The translations under genes and the position numbers were made by a program. From Pipra filicauda (lineage: Eukaryota > Chordata > Aves > Passeriformes > Pipridae): DNA of 64,000 nt. The stretch covers positions 1,116,001 to 1,180,000 of the forward strand of contig NW_024104332.1 of assembly GCF_003945595.2 (NCBI RefSeq), in the 5' to 3' direction. The notes under the pieces were generated by a model. The model saw nothing but the letters and a program-made list of their open reading frames with translations. It did not search any database and was not told the origin of the DNA. Positions 27,743-38,745 of the stretch are shown piece by piece (positions within the stretch are counted from its first letter, which is position 1; each line of letters begins with the position of its first letter).

Positions 27743-27783
27743 GGGCTGTCTAGGGGCTTGGGGGGGGTTGTTTTTTGGGGGGG
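27743..27783 (+). other. G-rich tract with quadruplex potential in the IKZF2 3' UTR
   Basis: Four guanine runs (3, 4, 8 and 7 bases, at 27743, 27753, 27760 and 27777) lie within 41 bases of the mRNA strand. They are separated by loops of 7, 3 and 9 bases, and the eight-base run can supply two tracts by itself. The pattern permits an RNA quadruplex. Nothing in the sequence proves it forms. Confidence 0.55.
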
Positions 27784-29006
27784 TTTTTTGTTCATTGGCT
27801 GTACAGTCTGTTTACATATTTTTGTACTCAAGTGTAGTTTTTTATTAAAAACAGGAAAAAGAAAAAAAACTAGTTGATTTGAGAAAAAAAAATAAGGTAC
27901 ATACTCTTTGTAACACTTTAAAGACCTAGGGTACCTTCAAGATGACTCCACAGTGATGTAATTATAATACTGTATATTTGCCTTCCTTTTTAGTTGGTTT
28001 TATTTTCTGTTTGTTTTGGTTTTTTTTTTCCTAAAATGTGTATCTTTTTATGAGAAACTGGAAACTTTTAATGCAAATGTTTAGAAAAGTTTAAAACTGT
28101 AAAGTAAAAAAAAAAAAGGTCATAATTTTTTTTTCCTGTTGGAAGAAAATGCTTTAAAAAAAGTTTTACTACTGTTGTATTCCAGGGTGGGGGTTACCAA
28201 CCCCAAATTTGCTTCTTATGCTTCATTCTTGGATCCTGCTTTCTAAACGTGCTCATTGCAGACATGGATGATTTGCTTATATTAGTTTTAAAAACAAAAA
28301 TCACCAAGAAAACCACCTTTTTGGGCAAATTTTCTGTTCAAGTGCAATATTTTCCCTGACGTCTTATTAGTGTACAGTGGTTTCTGTGTTCCTTCCTCAG
28401 TCCACACGAATCAGTGAAACAAAATGCTCTGTCTTAAATGCATTCAGAGGTATGGTTCGAGTAAATTCATATCGTGACTGACAAAACATGAGGAACTGTA
28501 AATTTAGGCTAAAGCCCATAACTTACCTCCTGCTTTTATTTGGCATTGAAACACATCCACATCCAGAATTAAGGACATACTTGTTCTTGCCTCTTCCTTC
28601 CTCTTCTTTTCTAATTGCAGCTTTCTTTTTAAGAAAAGCACTTAATATTGATGTTTATTAAAAACAAGAAAAAATAAAAAGATCTTTTGGTCTGATCCAA
28701 AACCCAGTCAGTGGAGACTTCTGTTGACTTTGATGATGGATTTTGGATTAGGCCTAATCTCTTAGCTAGGGCAAAACTGCCATTTACTGTAATGGGAGAG
28801 ATTTGCCTGTGTAAGAATTTCAGGACTCATGTCCTTTATCTACCTGAGAGACCAGAAAAGCTTCTTTAGAGTTGTCCTTGTCTTATATAAGTTTAGATGG
28901 GACTTGTTTTACATATCATACATATTTATATATAGTGTATTTTTAATGCCTTTTTCCCCCCCAGTAGACCGAAGCCGCCGTTCTGTAAATATGTATTTAG
29001 GTACGT

Positions 29007-29026
29007 AATAAAAAAAAAATAATAAA
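29007..29026 (+). promoter_or_regulatory. Paired AATAAA hexamers, possible minor poly(A) site
   Basis: Two AATAAA hexamers (29007-29012 and 29021-29026) lie in an A-rich stretch 1.1 kb before the presumed end of IKZF2. The A-run makes both real use and internal priming possible. Confidence 0.3.
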
Positions 29027-29890
29027 ATCCCCTTGAGATTTCTTCGAAAGGCAGTTACTGCGCATGCACAGTAGCCACTTTTGTCTTTTAAATTTGTATT
29101 TAAGAGATTTCTTTTTAATAATAACAAAGGTGAAGAGACTGTATCCCCTTCTGATTGATTGCCAAAATAATCTCCCAGACCCTTGTGTTTGAGGTCAAGA
29201 AGAAACACGCGTTGGGTGGGTGACTGCCGTGGTGCCCATGGGGTCACGGTCCTTGGGCCAAATTCTGGAACCCCTCTGGGGGTGGTTTGGGTCCTCCTGC
29301 AAACGGGGACCACACTGGGACAGTGGGATCAGAGCAAGGCAGCACCGTTTAGGGAACGTAGAGGCTCAGGCTGTGGGTCTGATCTGTCTGCATCTTCCCT
29401 GGCTCATACACTGCCCATTTTAGTGCTGTTTTCCTAAAGAAAACCGGGTGAGTAATCTGGCAAATAACCCCTTCTCTCCCAGGTTACTATTTTCTCATTC
29501 TGTGATAGATGTTCTGAGCTCAGATCGAGGAATCTTTTAAATTAAAAAAAAAATAACAACTAAAAATATGAAATCAGAGTTCTTTCCAAAAGGCAGTGAA
29601 GACACTGGGAATCGTCCCATTTCTTTATGTGCTCATTGGAACATGCTCTTATAAAAGGAGTTCAGAAACGATCCCTATGACAGTGGTGCATGTGAGCAAC
29701 CCTAATGTAAACCTGTATCTCTCTGCTAAAAATGTTTTGCCGTTATAGACTGAACTATGGGACTTGTTGTTATTTTTATTTTCTTCTTAGTATACATGCA
29801 TACATATGGTTGCACATCTGTATGTGTGTACTCTGTACCTGTGTGAGTGTTGTACAGCCATGTGAGAGTGGGAGTCCGTATGTGTGTATA

Positions 29891-29896
29891 AATAAA
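29891..29896 (+). promoter_or_regulatory. Candidate distal poly(A) signal
   Basis: ATAAATAAAG lies about 200 bases before the last signal of the gene. With 29978-29983 and 30086-30097 it forms a cluster of three signal sites in about 210 bases, the usual look of the end of a long vertebrate 3' UTR. Confidence 0.5.
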
Positions 29897-29977
29897 GAAG
29901 CTGCAGAAACTTTGTAATACTTTGTGAAAAGGATTATATTATAAAGGTTTGTACTGTCTTGAGTGCACAGCTACTGG

Positions 29978-29983
29978 AATAAA
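29978..29983 (+). promoter_or_regulatory. Candidate distal poly(A) signal
   Basis: This is the second AATAAA of the end cluster, in the context GGAATAAATG, about 110 bases before the last pair. Confidence 0.45.
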
Positions 29984-30085
29984 TGTAGGGAATCTCAGGA
30001 ACAAGCATATAATTTGTCCAAGAATTATTTCTTCTCAGAAGTGTAAGTGCAGTTTTTAATTCTGTATATTATTTAATATTTTACC

Positions 30086-30097
30086 AATAAAAATAAA
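30086..30097 (+). terminator. Main IKZF2 poly(A) signal (two adjacent AATAAA)
   Basis: AATAAAAATAAA gives two head-to-tail hexamers, followed about 15 bases later by a U-rich element (GGGTTTTTCC). This is the strongest poly(A) context seen after the coding sequence and is taken as the end of IKZF2. Cleavage is expected around 30107-30120. Confidence 0.7.
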
Positions 30098-30110
30098 CTT
30101 CTGACACGAA

Positions 30111-33100
30111 AGGGTTTTTCCATTCAAGCTTTCTGGAGACATTGGGGTATGCATACACTTTTCTTTCTTGCAGCAGGAAACACATGTGGTGATTATGCAC
30201 CTCCCAGGAATCACATTTCTACCTGATAACAAATCGTGTTAATTAACTAGAGAGATTGAGTTGGGGTTTTCTGAGTATGGGTTATGAGACTGGTGAATTG
30301 GGCACAGATCTGCTTTTAATATTCATTGAAGCTAAAGACATTCTTTTCATCAGCTCCAGCATCAGCTAGAGACGTATGACTATGTAAAATGGTGGCATCA
30401 GTCACCTGCCACTCACTTTGTCATGGCTTTGAACTCAGTTACTAGCCCAAGGTCCAACTTTTTCTGGAAAACACTTGGACTGCATACACAACTCCTTTGA
30501 ACCCTTCCCTCAGCATGGGTTTTTGGCTGAGTTCCCTCTGTTGTAGCCGGAGGTGATCTTCCCAGTCAGGATTTATTGGGCATTTCACATCGCCTAAGTT
30601 GTTCTTTCTTTCATAATGCAGCTATCAATCTGGTAGCATTCACAGTACAAACTCTTCAGAATAAAAAGATCTTATGAAGCTTCATAAACTGTTTGTTGTC
30701 TGTTTTAAGAATCTCTTGTAAATTCCTGGTTAAAGATTAACCAGCCTCTCCCCATAATAAAAGTGTTCATCCTTCACATGAGAATGGAAACTTCTTAAGA
30801 GATCATCTGAATAAAAGTTAATCTTCCTTTAAGTCATGTTTTATGTATGTTGTCTCCAAGGAATGCTTCTGTTCAAGGAGCAGAATTTCCCTGGATTTCT
30901 CTCACTCAGGATTGCTCTGTTACTGGTTTTGCTTCAAGCAGACTCAAGATCAGCTCATGGGACAGTCCAAATCTTTAGTGCATGGGTGAGAAATCATGCT
31001 GTGCCATTGTAGAACAGAAATGACTGGCTTGACAGTCTTGCCCCAAGACTTACTGGAGATGGTGACGCTCTTTCAGTTGACTTCAGATAAGGTCTGAGAG
31101 GCTGAGGGCAGAGCTCATAGGCAGGAACTGAATGACTTGATAATCCTTAATGCTGTTGAGCCATTTGCAGGGGTGAGACTCTGTGCATGGCCTCATGTTA
31201 TTAAGGAAGCAAGTCTTGAAAATCTCCTGGCCGTGATTCAGGGCCAGCATTTTGTGCTTCTGTCTCAGTAAGAGTCACACCATGGGGTGCCATTGCCTTT
31301 TCCTCTAAATCACCCTGTCAGTAGCTGCAAAGGGCAGGTTGACTTCACCCATTCAACTCTTATCTGGGCAACAGGGAATTGTGTTTGATCCCTCCTCTGC
31401 AGCGCTTTTGGTGGGAAATCCTACTGTATGGAAAATAACCTTTTCCTGCTTTATAGCAACAGACACTTAAAAATTACTCCAGTGACCACTGTCTGTGTAA
31501 CACTGTCATCGCCGAGTCTTACTTTGGTCTATGGGAGGCAACTGGTTTCAAAATATTTCATCATTGTCTTTATTACTGGATCAAGTGATGTAATTACAGT
31601 GGGTCTTTCAGCTGCAGCATCACCCTTCACGTTGGTTGACTGGATCAATCTCGTAGCCAGGTAAGTGCCATGTTTCTGACCTGCCAGTCCAGCACCATTT
31701 GAGCTGCAATCCCCCTTGTCACAGACAGGCAGGGGCAGCGCAGGTGAATTTTGAGCAGTGCATTCTGACAAGGGCCTCCTGGTGCTTTACCAATACCAAT
31801 ATAATTTTCCCAGTTAATAAAAGTTAGGTGTTGGTCCCTGGCTTTGGCTTCTATGGCTTCTGTTTTTATGCAGTACTTTCAAGAACTTAAGTTTCATCTG
31901 AGGGTGAGTTTTGGTTTTGAAACATGGTGAATCAAAGTACATTTTTTTTTTCCCCATCTTTGCGCTCGAATGTCAAATCCCAGCCCTGCCATGAATCATT
32001 TCCCACCACGACACTGCAGAATATATAACAGAGCCCGTGCTAATGGGAGACAACGGCAGGGCCTCAAAATCCCATTATGAAACTCGCAATAATCGAGGGA
32101 CTAAAAATAAATTTTGCTTGGATTGCAGTTTGAACATGCTTGGGTTGTTTTTTCTTTTCTTTTTAGTCAATCCTAATGTAGTTAGCCCTCAATAAACCCA
32201 GCTTTACCCTTCTGCCCTTCAGTGCTTATTTTTGTCTCTTCTTGGTGCATCGTATAAACATGTCATAATTTCCAGCATGCAATTATAAGTGTTTGTTGTT
32301 TGTTGGTTTGTGGTTTTTTTCGCAGCAGAGTACCTCAGGAGACACAGTGACTTCTGGATTCAAAGAAATACGAGTTGAAAGGATTACTGTGTAAGTACAG
32401 AGTTGCTTAAAATTTAAGACAAGGAATGAAAGCTCTTTTCAAAGGAATATACTTGTGAAATAGCCTTTGTGTTTCCTGTTAATACCTGGTACAGAGATGG
32501 AGACCCAGAGTACGACATTTTCCAGGGATTTCTGTCAGTGGAGAAACTGAGCCCTTCTAATGAGACTATATAAATGCTCAATATTATCTCATTATTTTTC
32601 ATTAATCCGTGCACACCAGCCCGCCTCCACATGCTGTAATTCCATGTTACCACCCATGTTCACATTAAAATAGGAACAGATTATTCAAGACTCCCACACA
32701 AATCGTGAACCTCTATCCCTTCTGATCTGTCACTGGCCATCCCTGCAACAGAGGCACCTCTACCCTAGGCAAGAAGTTATCTTTAAACCCAGCAACCCAG
32801 CCCTTCAGAGCTAAATGCCTATTTTTATTCCTGGCAAATGCTCCTGTGGTATCCAACATCCGAGCCTGGATGAAACTACCTTGTCAAAACTGATTTTTAA
32901 CAGAAAATTGCTTTTCAATGAACCTATTCTCTATGGAAAGTGTCTGCTTTTCATAGATTTGGGAGGATTTGGGGATTTTTTTCCTCAATAAGAAAACCTG
33001 AAACTCTAAACCCTTGGAAAGTTTCTGGGTTATTTTGTTTGGTTTAAAGAGGAAATACTTCCCTGCCCTCAACTCCTGTTTTCATATCAGTTCAAATAAT

Positions 33101-36100
33101 GTCAAGACACCCTTTGCTGCTCTTTCCCATTATTTTTGTTACTTTTCCTGTTTCAGGCTGCCTGTGTGCAGTTGATAGGGTGTGGTGAGGAATGTAAATT
33201 ATTATTTTCACGTAGGTGTGGTAGCTATTCAGTTGTAAATCCTGTTTTCAATTCTTCTGACTATTTATTTGCAATCTGTAATATTGATCTGTCTTCAGGG
33301 CGGAGAAGGCTGCAATCTGTCAGGAGCAGGGACATTTATTCCTTGCTAAAATAAAGCATTCAGAGCACTCACAGAAATTTCCAAGATGGGAAAAAAGAGA
33401 TTTTCCTTGAAACTTTTTTTCCCTCCCCTCTTTGAAATGAGTTGAGGAATTTGTTTCTGTGGTTGATTTATCAGTTAGTTGCAAAATCCGACCAGCCTCT
33501 CTTTCCAAATCCATCTCCCGTGATAACCTGCCACTGGCTGTCTCTTGAGAACCGACTACAAAAGAACAAATTTAAAGGTTTGCCTCTGAGTGTGATTCAG
33601 GATGGTGGAGAAACACAACTAACCTACAACAGGGAGCTCTGCAGTTGCTGTTGGACTCGAGAAAAGTTGTCAAGCTGTTCTCAGTTCCACACGAGCCGTA
33701 GCAGATGTGCCTGAAACACAGCTCTATTTTCCCCAGAGCTGTGAAGAGGCCTTTTGGCGTCCTCCTGGCAGATGCTCCTGCTCTCCAAACCCTCTTCCAA
33801 ACAGGTTCTACCTTAAGAAGGTTGAGCTGCTGTACAAAGCACAAGGGGGTACATCACCTACGGGCCCAGATCCTTCACCAGTACAAATCTGTGCATCCTG
33901 AGCAGCCTGGCAGGAGCTGAGCATCACTAAGATGTGAGGGCTGCTCTGAGCTCTCTGGGCTGTTGTGTGTGCTCCTAGGGATATGCTCTCATCTGTGCCT
34001 GTCCTCTCCCAAGGACCTGTTCTGGTGATAGCCATAACCATCGTTATAGCATCTACTTGTGTTAGTGCAGCTTGATTTCTAGTTGTCAGTTCTGTCTGTA
34101 CCTCCTTTTTGGATAAATCCAGACATCTGGAAGCACAGTCACTGCAGATTTTTTTTTTTTTAATTTTTATTTTTTATGGTTAGCTTTAGGCCTGTAGCAT
34201 CCTTGTGCCTGAAGTTTTGGCTAGTTACAGTCATTGGTCTCCATGAAAACTAAAGTTTAGGCATCACATGCCATGTGCTCAGAACTGATGGCCACACTTG
34301 CCCGTTCTGGCCGGTGTACTGTGAAGAGCATGGAATACAGTTGTCCTTGGATACCTCTGTATATTGTTATCTATCAAAGAGGTGATTCAAAGGCTGACCT
34401 GAAAACAACCCACCTCATAGTGGCTTGAAAAGCTTCTCCTTTTCCTGGAGTGGTGTAAACGTGTAGTGTTTGGGCACCGGCTGCATTTCCCGAGCGGTGA
34501 ATGCATAGTTGGGATGCCTGCAGTACATACCGAGTGCTATGCTGCTGCTGTGTGGCCATGAGGAGGCATTTAAAGTGCTTTTTCCTGGGAGTTCTTTTTA
34601 AAAATTAATGTTCTCTTTATTTGCCTTCAACTTTCCTCCCCTTTCTTCCAGTAAGAAAACAAGAAGTTGTCACTAGACATTAGAACACAGCAAGATTTAA
34701 ATCAATACAGGTTGATTATTTGCATTATGTTAGTTCCTAGAAGACCTTCAGAGCTAGGTGGTGTTCTAGCACTGAGCAAAAACAAATCCTAGCTAACACT
34801 AATGAGTTTAGCATCTAATTATAAAAAGAAACCCAGTTTCTTCTCATTTTTAAAAGTCCAAAGATCTTTCTGTAATGCTTCTCTCCTTTATTTGTCCAAG
34901 CCTGGATACCAGACTTGGAGATAGAATTCCAGAAACTGTTCCTCTAACATCTTGCTCCTTCTAGAGACTATTCCCTCTGTCCTTACATGTGGGTATATAC
35001 AGAGGTAGGTCTCTTTGTGTCCCCTTGAGTGGCTGTTCAGTGTTTGTGGGGCAGCGAGCTGTGCTCTGCAGTGTTACCCTGCCCGTTACCCTGGGCCAGC
35101 TCTGAGCCTTGGCTGAATCACTGCTGCCAGAATGCAACCCCCCGCCTATAAATGGGACCAGCATCACTGGGCCTTGGATGCCTGATCTGGAGCTGAGATG
35201 TCCTGAAACGCGTGTTGGTCAAACCAGTCCAGCTGCCCAACAGATCCGGGTGGCTTGGGATAACCGACATCCTGATCTGTATCGTGTCCCACACGTCTGC
35301 CTCATCTGCGAACGTTACCGTTCATTTCTCTGGGGTTTTTTTGTTAGATCTTTCGATAAGATATTAAATTATCTGGGTCTGAACCAGATCTACGTTGCTC
35401 AAAACACTGCAGCTGGATGTTGTCCAACTCGGAGTTTCTACTGAAAACCGGGACATAGGTGGGCTGTGATCCGTTTAATTTGTGAGCACGGATGGTTTGT
35501 TTTCTCCAGGGAGAGGCAAAGTGGTAACAGTGTCAATAGGATAACAGTTTTACATTGGTCATATCTGTTGGAAAGGAAGTTTTTGAGCTGGAGACGGTGT
35601 GATGCACCCTGTACAAGACACTTCAGCTGCTCTTAGAAGTCAATTCTGTGTAACAGAGGAAATGTAAAGGACTTTTTGGGTTTGGTATAGGCTTAGTTAT
35701 AAAGGAAATCTTAAGCTCTCAAGGAAGAAGAGGTTTGGAAGATATCCTCACTAGCTGGTTCATTCAGCTTCACGTGAAATCACTGATACTTCAGTGACCT
35801 CTGGCTCACCTGTCCTGCCAAGTTCAGATCACTGCAGTACTGCCCACACACTTCATTTCCTGGTATGTACTGCTGCATTGCCAAGACTTCTTGGAGACCC
35901 TCTGCTGTTATTGCAGGCTGATCTGTGCACATCTGAGCTAGGCTGAATAAGCCACAGATGGCCTCAATGTAGTTACGTCTTTAGTCATTTGCCCCGTTCC
36001 ACTACCAAGCTTACACACAGCCAGAACCCCCATCCTGAAGTTTCTTTTTAGGGGAAAAAGATGGCAGAATAAGCCAAATGGCGATTTTTACTGCACAATA

Positions 36101-38252
36101 GTCCTCCCACTTCTGCCCTGACAGGATACCCTCTAATTCATTATTCTCAGAGCCTTTGCACCACTTGGCTTATCCCCAAACAGAGGGTTTAGTGCAAGGC
36201 ACCGTGAGTCTGTCTCGGGAGGTATTTAGGCAGGAGTATTCCACAACAGCTATTTTGGGCTGTTTCCCCACATTGAGAAGCTCGAGTGCTTATCTCGATG
36301 GAACGAAAGTCAGGCCTGTTCTTCTAGATAAAATGCTTTCCCCTCCAACTGCCTGATGGCTTATCTTTGGTCTTGCAGAATCCCTTGTAACCCTTCTCCT
36401 GACCCACTTAACTTTGTGCTTTCAGAAGAGTTGGGGTGGGGGCAGGGAGACTCAGTTAATGAGTAATATTTGCTTTCTTTTAATATGAAATACTCTTCAA
36501 CTAATTAGGAGAGAAATCTGGATTCTGAATCAGCTGATAATATCTACAGGCAAACCTTTAAGAATGTATTTCAGATGGGTTTGCTTCATATAAGTTATTG
36601 GGTTTTAAGCATTTTTAAGAATCTCCTGACAAAGGATTTTAATGATCTCATTTGACACTTCTCACCTTGTTTTCTTTGCCTGTTTAAAAAACAAACCAAA
36701 ACTGTGTTATCTCTTTTCAATATCCAAAGTATTTTCTATGAAATCAATATTTTAGCGAGCATAGCAATCTACTTGTGCTTGCCTTTTGAGTGTCAAAAAA
36801 TAGATAAGGACGGAATATATGTAGTCAAGGCAGTGAATGTGTTGTCTCTCACATTTCAGTTTCAACCCAGCAGCAGGTATAGCCAAGGCAAGCTTGTTTG
36901 TTAATTTATTTGGAATGAAGTGGATACTTTAAGCCATTTCCTAGTGAATGATTATCTATAAAAATGTTTTTGTCAGCTGGAACTGACTAGTATTAATTCA
37001 TATAGTTTTTTGGAGAGCCACCAGGTGTATAGTTAAGCAGAATTCAGTCTGGCTTCCTTTCTGGATATTAATTTTTATGGTTGCCTCTATTCTATGCAGT
37101 GTGGCACAGTATGGCTCAGGCAATACTCTTCCCTCTGAATTTGTGTGTGAAGAAATCCAACGGTGTGAACTATCCTGTTCATTCATTGCCACTGGATGAT
37201 CTGGTGAAACAAGGAAGGATAAAAATTCTGGCAGTTGTAAGATTGTTAAGTGGGGGGACTCTGACCTTCCAGGATAGAGTTCTGGAGAGGAAGCCATGAA
37301 CATTGCAGTTGTGGACATGATTAGGAAGTGGGACTAACGTAAGGGGTTTGCCCTTCCTCCCCAGAGCAGTTCAAGGGACCGGTTAGGGGGCTGCCAAGGT
37401 GCAGCTGACCAGACGCTCGGTTGACTTCATAGTTTCAGCTCCAAGGAAAGGAAGAAAGGGGTGTACCCACGTGCACATCAACTCCTCAGGGCTGTCACTG
37501 GGTTCTTCTTCTGGGAAATGGCAAAACAAGCAAGCAAATCAGTTAATGAAACTTTTCACATGGCACACAGCCTTTCTTGTTCTTGCATTTGCCTTCATTG
37601 CTTCCATTAACCTTGTGAAATGTCACCCACTGCTTCCCAAGGACAATTTCACTACGTCACCTTTGATTTTATTTTTTTTTTCATGCATTCATTCATAGGT
37701 GGAGAGGAAGAGTGAAACCTATGTTGCTTAGCCAGCATGGAGCTATGATTTCACTGTGCTGGCATATTGAGTTGCAGCCATGTGTCACAGATCTTTTGCT
37801 TGTCATCTCCCATGTTCTCACTGTTCCCTGTCACTTCAAAATTAATTCATTGCTAATCACTTACTCCACCCAGACAATACCCATATTCTTCTGCTTGCAA
37901 GGCACCACCTAATGCTTCATTTGGGGAGAATGGAGAGAGGGAAAAACAAAGCCTGACAATTGTGCTGTGAACCAATGGAATTAATATATCCCATATGCAA
38001 AATTTAATTTAAACAGTATGAATAAGGCTCTTTGGTCAGAGCATTGCTTCTCCAGATATTGTAGTGCAGTTTTGTCTATGCAAGGGAGCAGAAAAAGGAA
38101 AGGAGTCAAATTTTCCTTTTGGAATTTTGATGGGATCTAGCCCTCCCAGCTCTTGGTGTTTGACTGGGGAAATTTGGTAGTAACACCATGCAAATCATAC
38201 TTATATTGAAGAGTGATCATCTTCTCTGTGCCATTGCCAAAGTCATTTTTGG
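30111..38252. other. Intergenic region after IKZF2, first part; no protein gene seen
   Basis: No frame here resembles a known protein. Points of note are a stretch that looks conserved at about 31960-32140, with a perfect MEF2-type CTAAAAATAA at 32101-32110; segments with good splice-site matches at 31403-31660 and 32326-32390; a lone strong acceptor at 33155-33156; a T-rich run at about 34148-34178; and a CpG-retaining stretch at about 35200-35440. No CR1 was recognised in this part. Confidence 0.7.
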
Positions 38253-38520
38253 TAGAATCACAGACTGGCTTGGGTTGGAAGGGACCTTAGAGATCATCTC
38301 ATTCCAATTTCCTGCCATGGGCAGGGACACCTGCCACTATCCCAGGTTGCTCCAAGCCCTGTCCAACCTGGCCTTGAACACTGCCAGGGATGGGACAGCC
38401 ACAGCTTCTCACCACCCTCTCAGGGATGAATTTCTTCTTAACAGCTAATCTAAATCTTCTTTGTTTAAAACCATTCCCCTTGTCTTCTCACTTGTAAAAA
38501 GTCACTCTCCCTCCTTTTTA
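38253..38520 (-). mobile_element. CR1 LINE fragment, antisense
   Basis: It begins TAGAATCACAGACTGG, followed by the reversed CR1 body 'gggttggaagggaccttaga', 'tgccatgggcagggacacct' and 'tccaacctggccttgaacac', to a 'gtaaaaagtcactctccctc' segment. The 3' end is on the left, so the element is on the minus strand. It is about 270 bp and 5'-truncated. Confidence 0.93.
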
Positions 38521-38554
38521 TAGCCGTGCTCTGAGTCAGGCTGGAGTTCTCTGA

Positions 38555-38745
38555 GTCACGGAATATTTGAGGTTGGCAGAGACCTCAAAAGATCACCTGG
38601 GCCAACCCCCTCCTCAAGCAGGGCCGCCTAGAGCAGGTTGCCCAGGGTTCTGAGTGTCTCCAGGCATGGAGTCGCTGCATCCTCCCTGAGCAAGCCATGG
38701 TGTTGTTCGACCACCCTCAGGGCTGCAAACATGTTTTTCTTGTGC
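38555..38745 (-). mobile_element. CR1 LINE fragment of another subfamily, antisense
   Basis: It has the reversed CR1 motifs 'gttggcagagacctcaaaag', 'gagcaggttgcccagggttc' and 'ccaccctcag', differing from the copy 35 bases to its left, so it is a separate older insertion. The (ATTCTATG)n tail is worn down to a GTCACGGAATATTTGAGG remnant. The right boundary is uncertain. Confidence 0.75.

Larger units (their letters stand above)
20780..30110 (+). other. IKZF2: IKZF2 3' untranslated region (about 9.3 kb)
   Basis: The sequence after the stop codon has no splice or coding sign, and shows features of a long 3' UTR: many U-rich and A-rich runs, AUUUA-type stretches, Pumilio-like TGTAAATA sites (about 21398, 22370 and 28985), and a cluster of poly(A) signals at the far end. 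Human IKZF2 mRNA is also known for a very long 3' UTR, several kb, so the length fits. I saw no CR1 or other interspersed repeat in it. CpG-richer patches lie at about 25735-25830 and 26060-26115. The end is set 10-20 bases after the last AATAAA at 30092-30097 and is an estimate. Open frames here are not considered genes. Confidence 0.8.

Noticed and set aside
33157..33360. Acceptor-like TTTTCCTGTTTCAG after the IKZF2 end
   Set aside because: No good donor was found after it; kept out of the candidate exon list.
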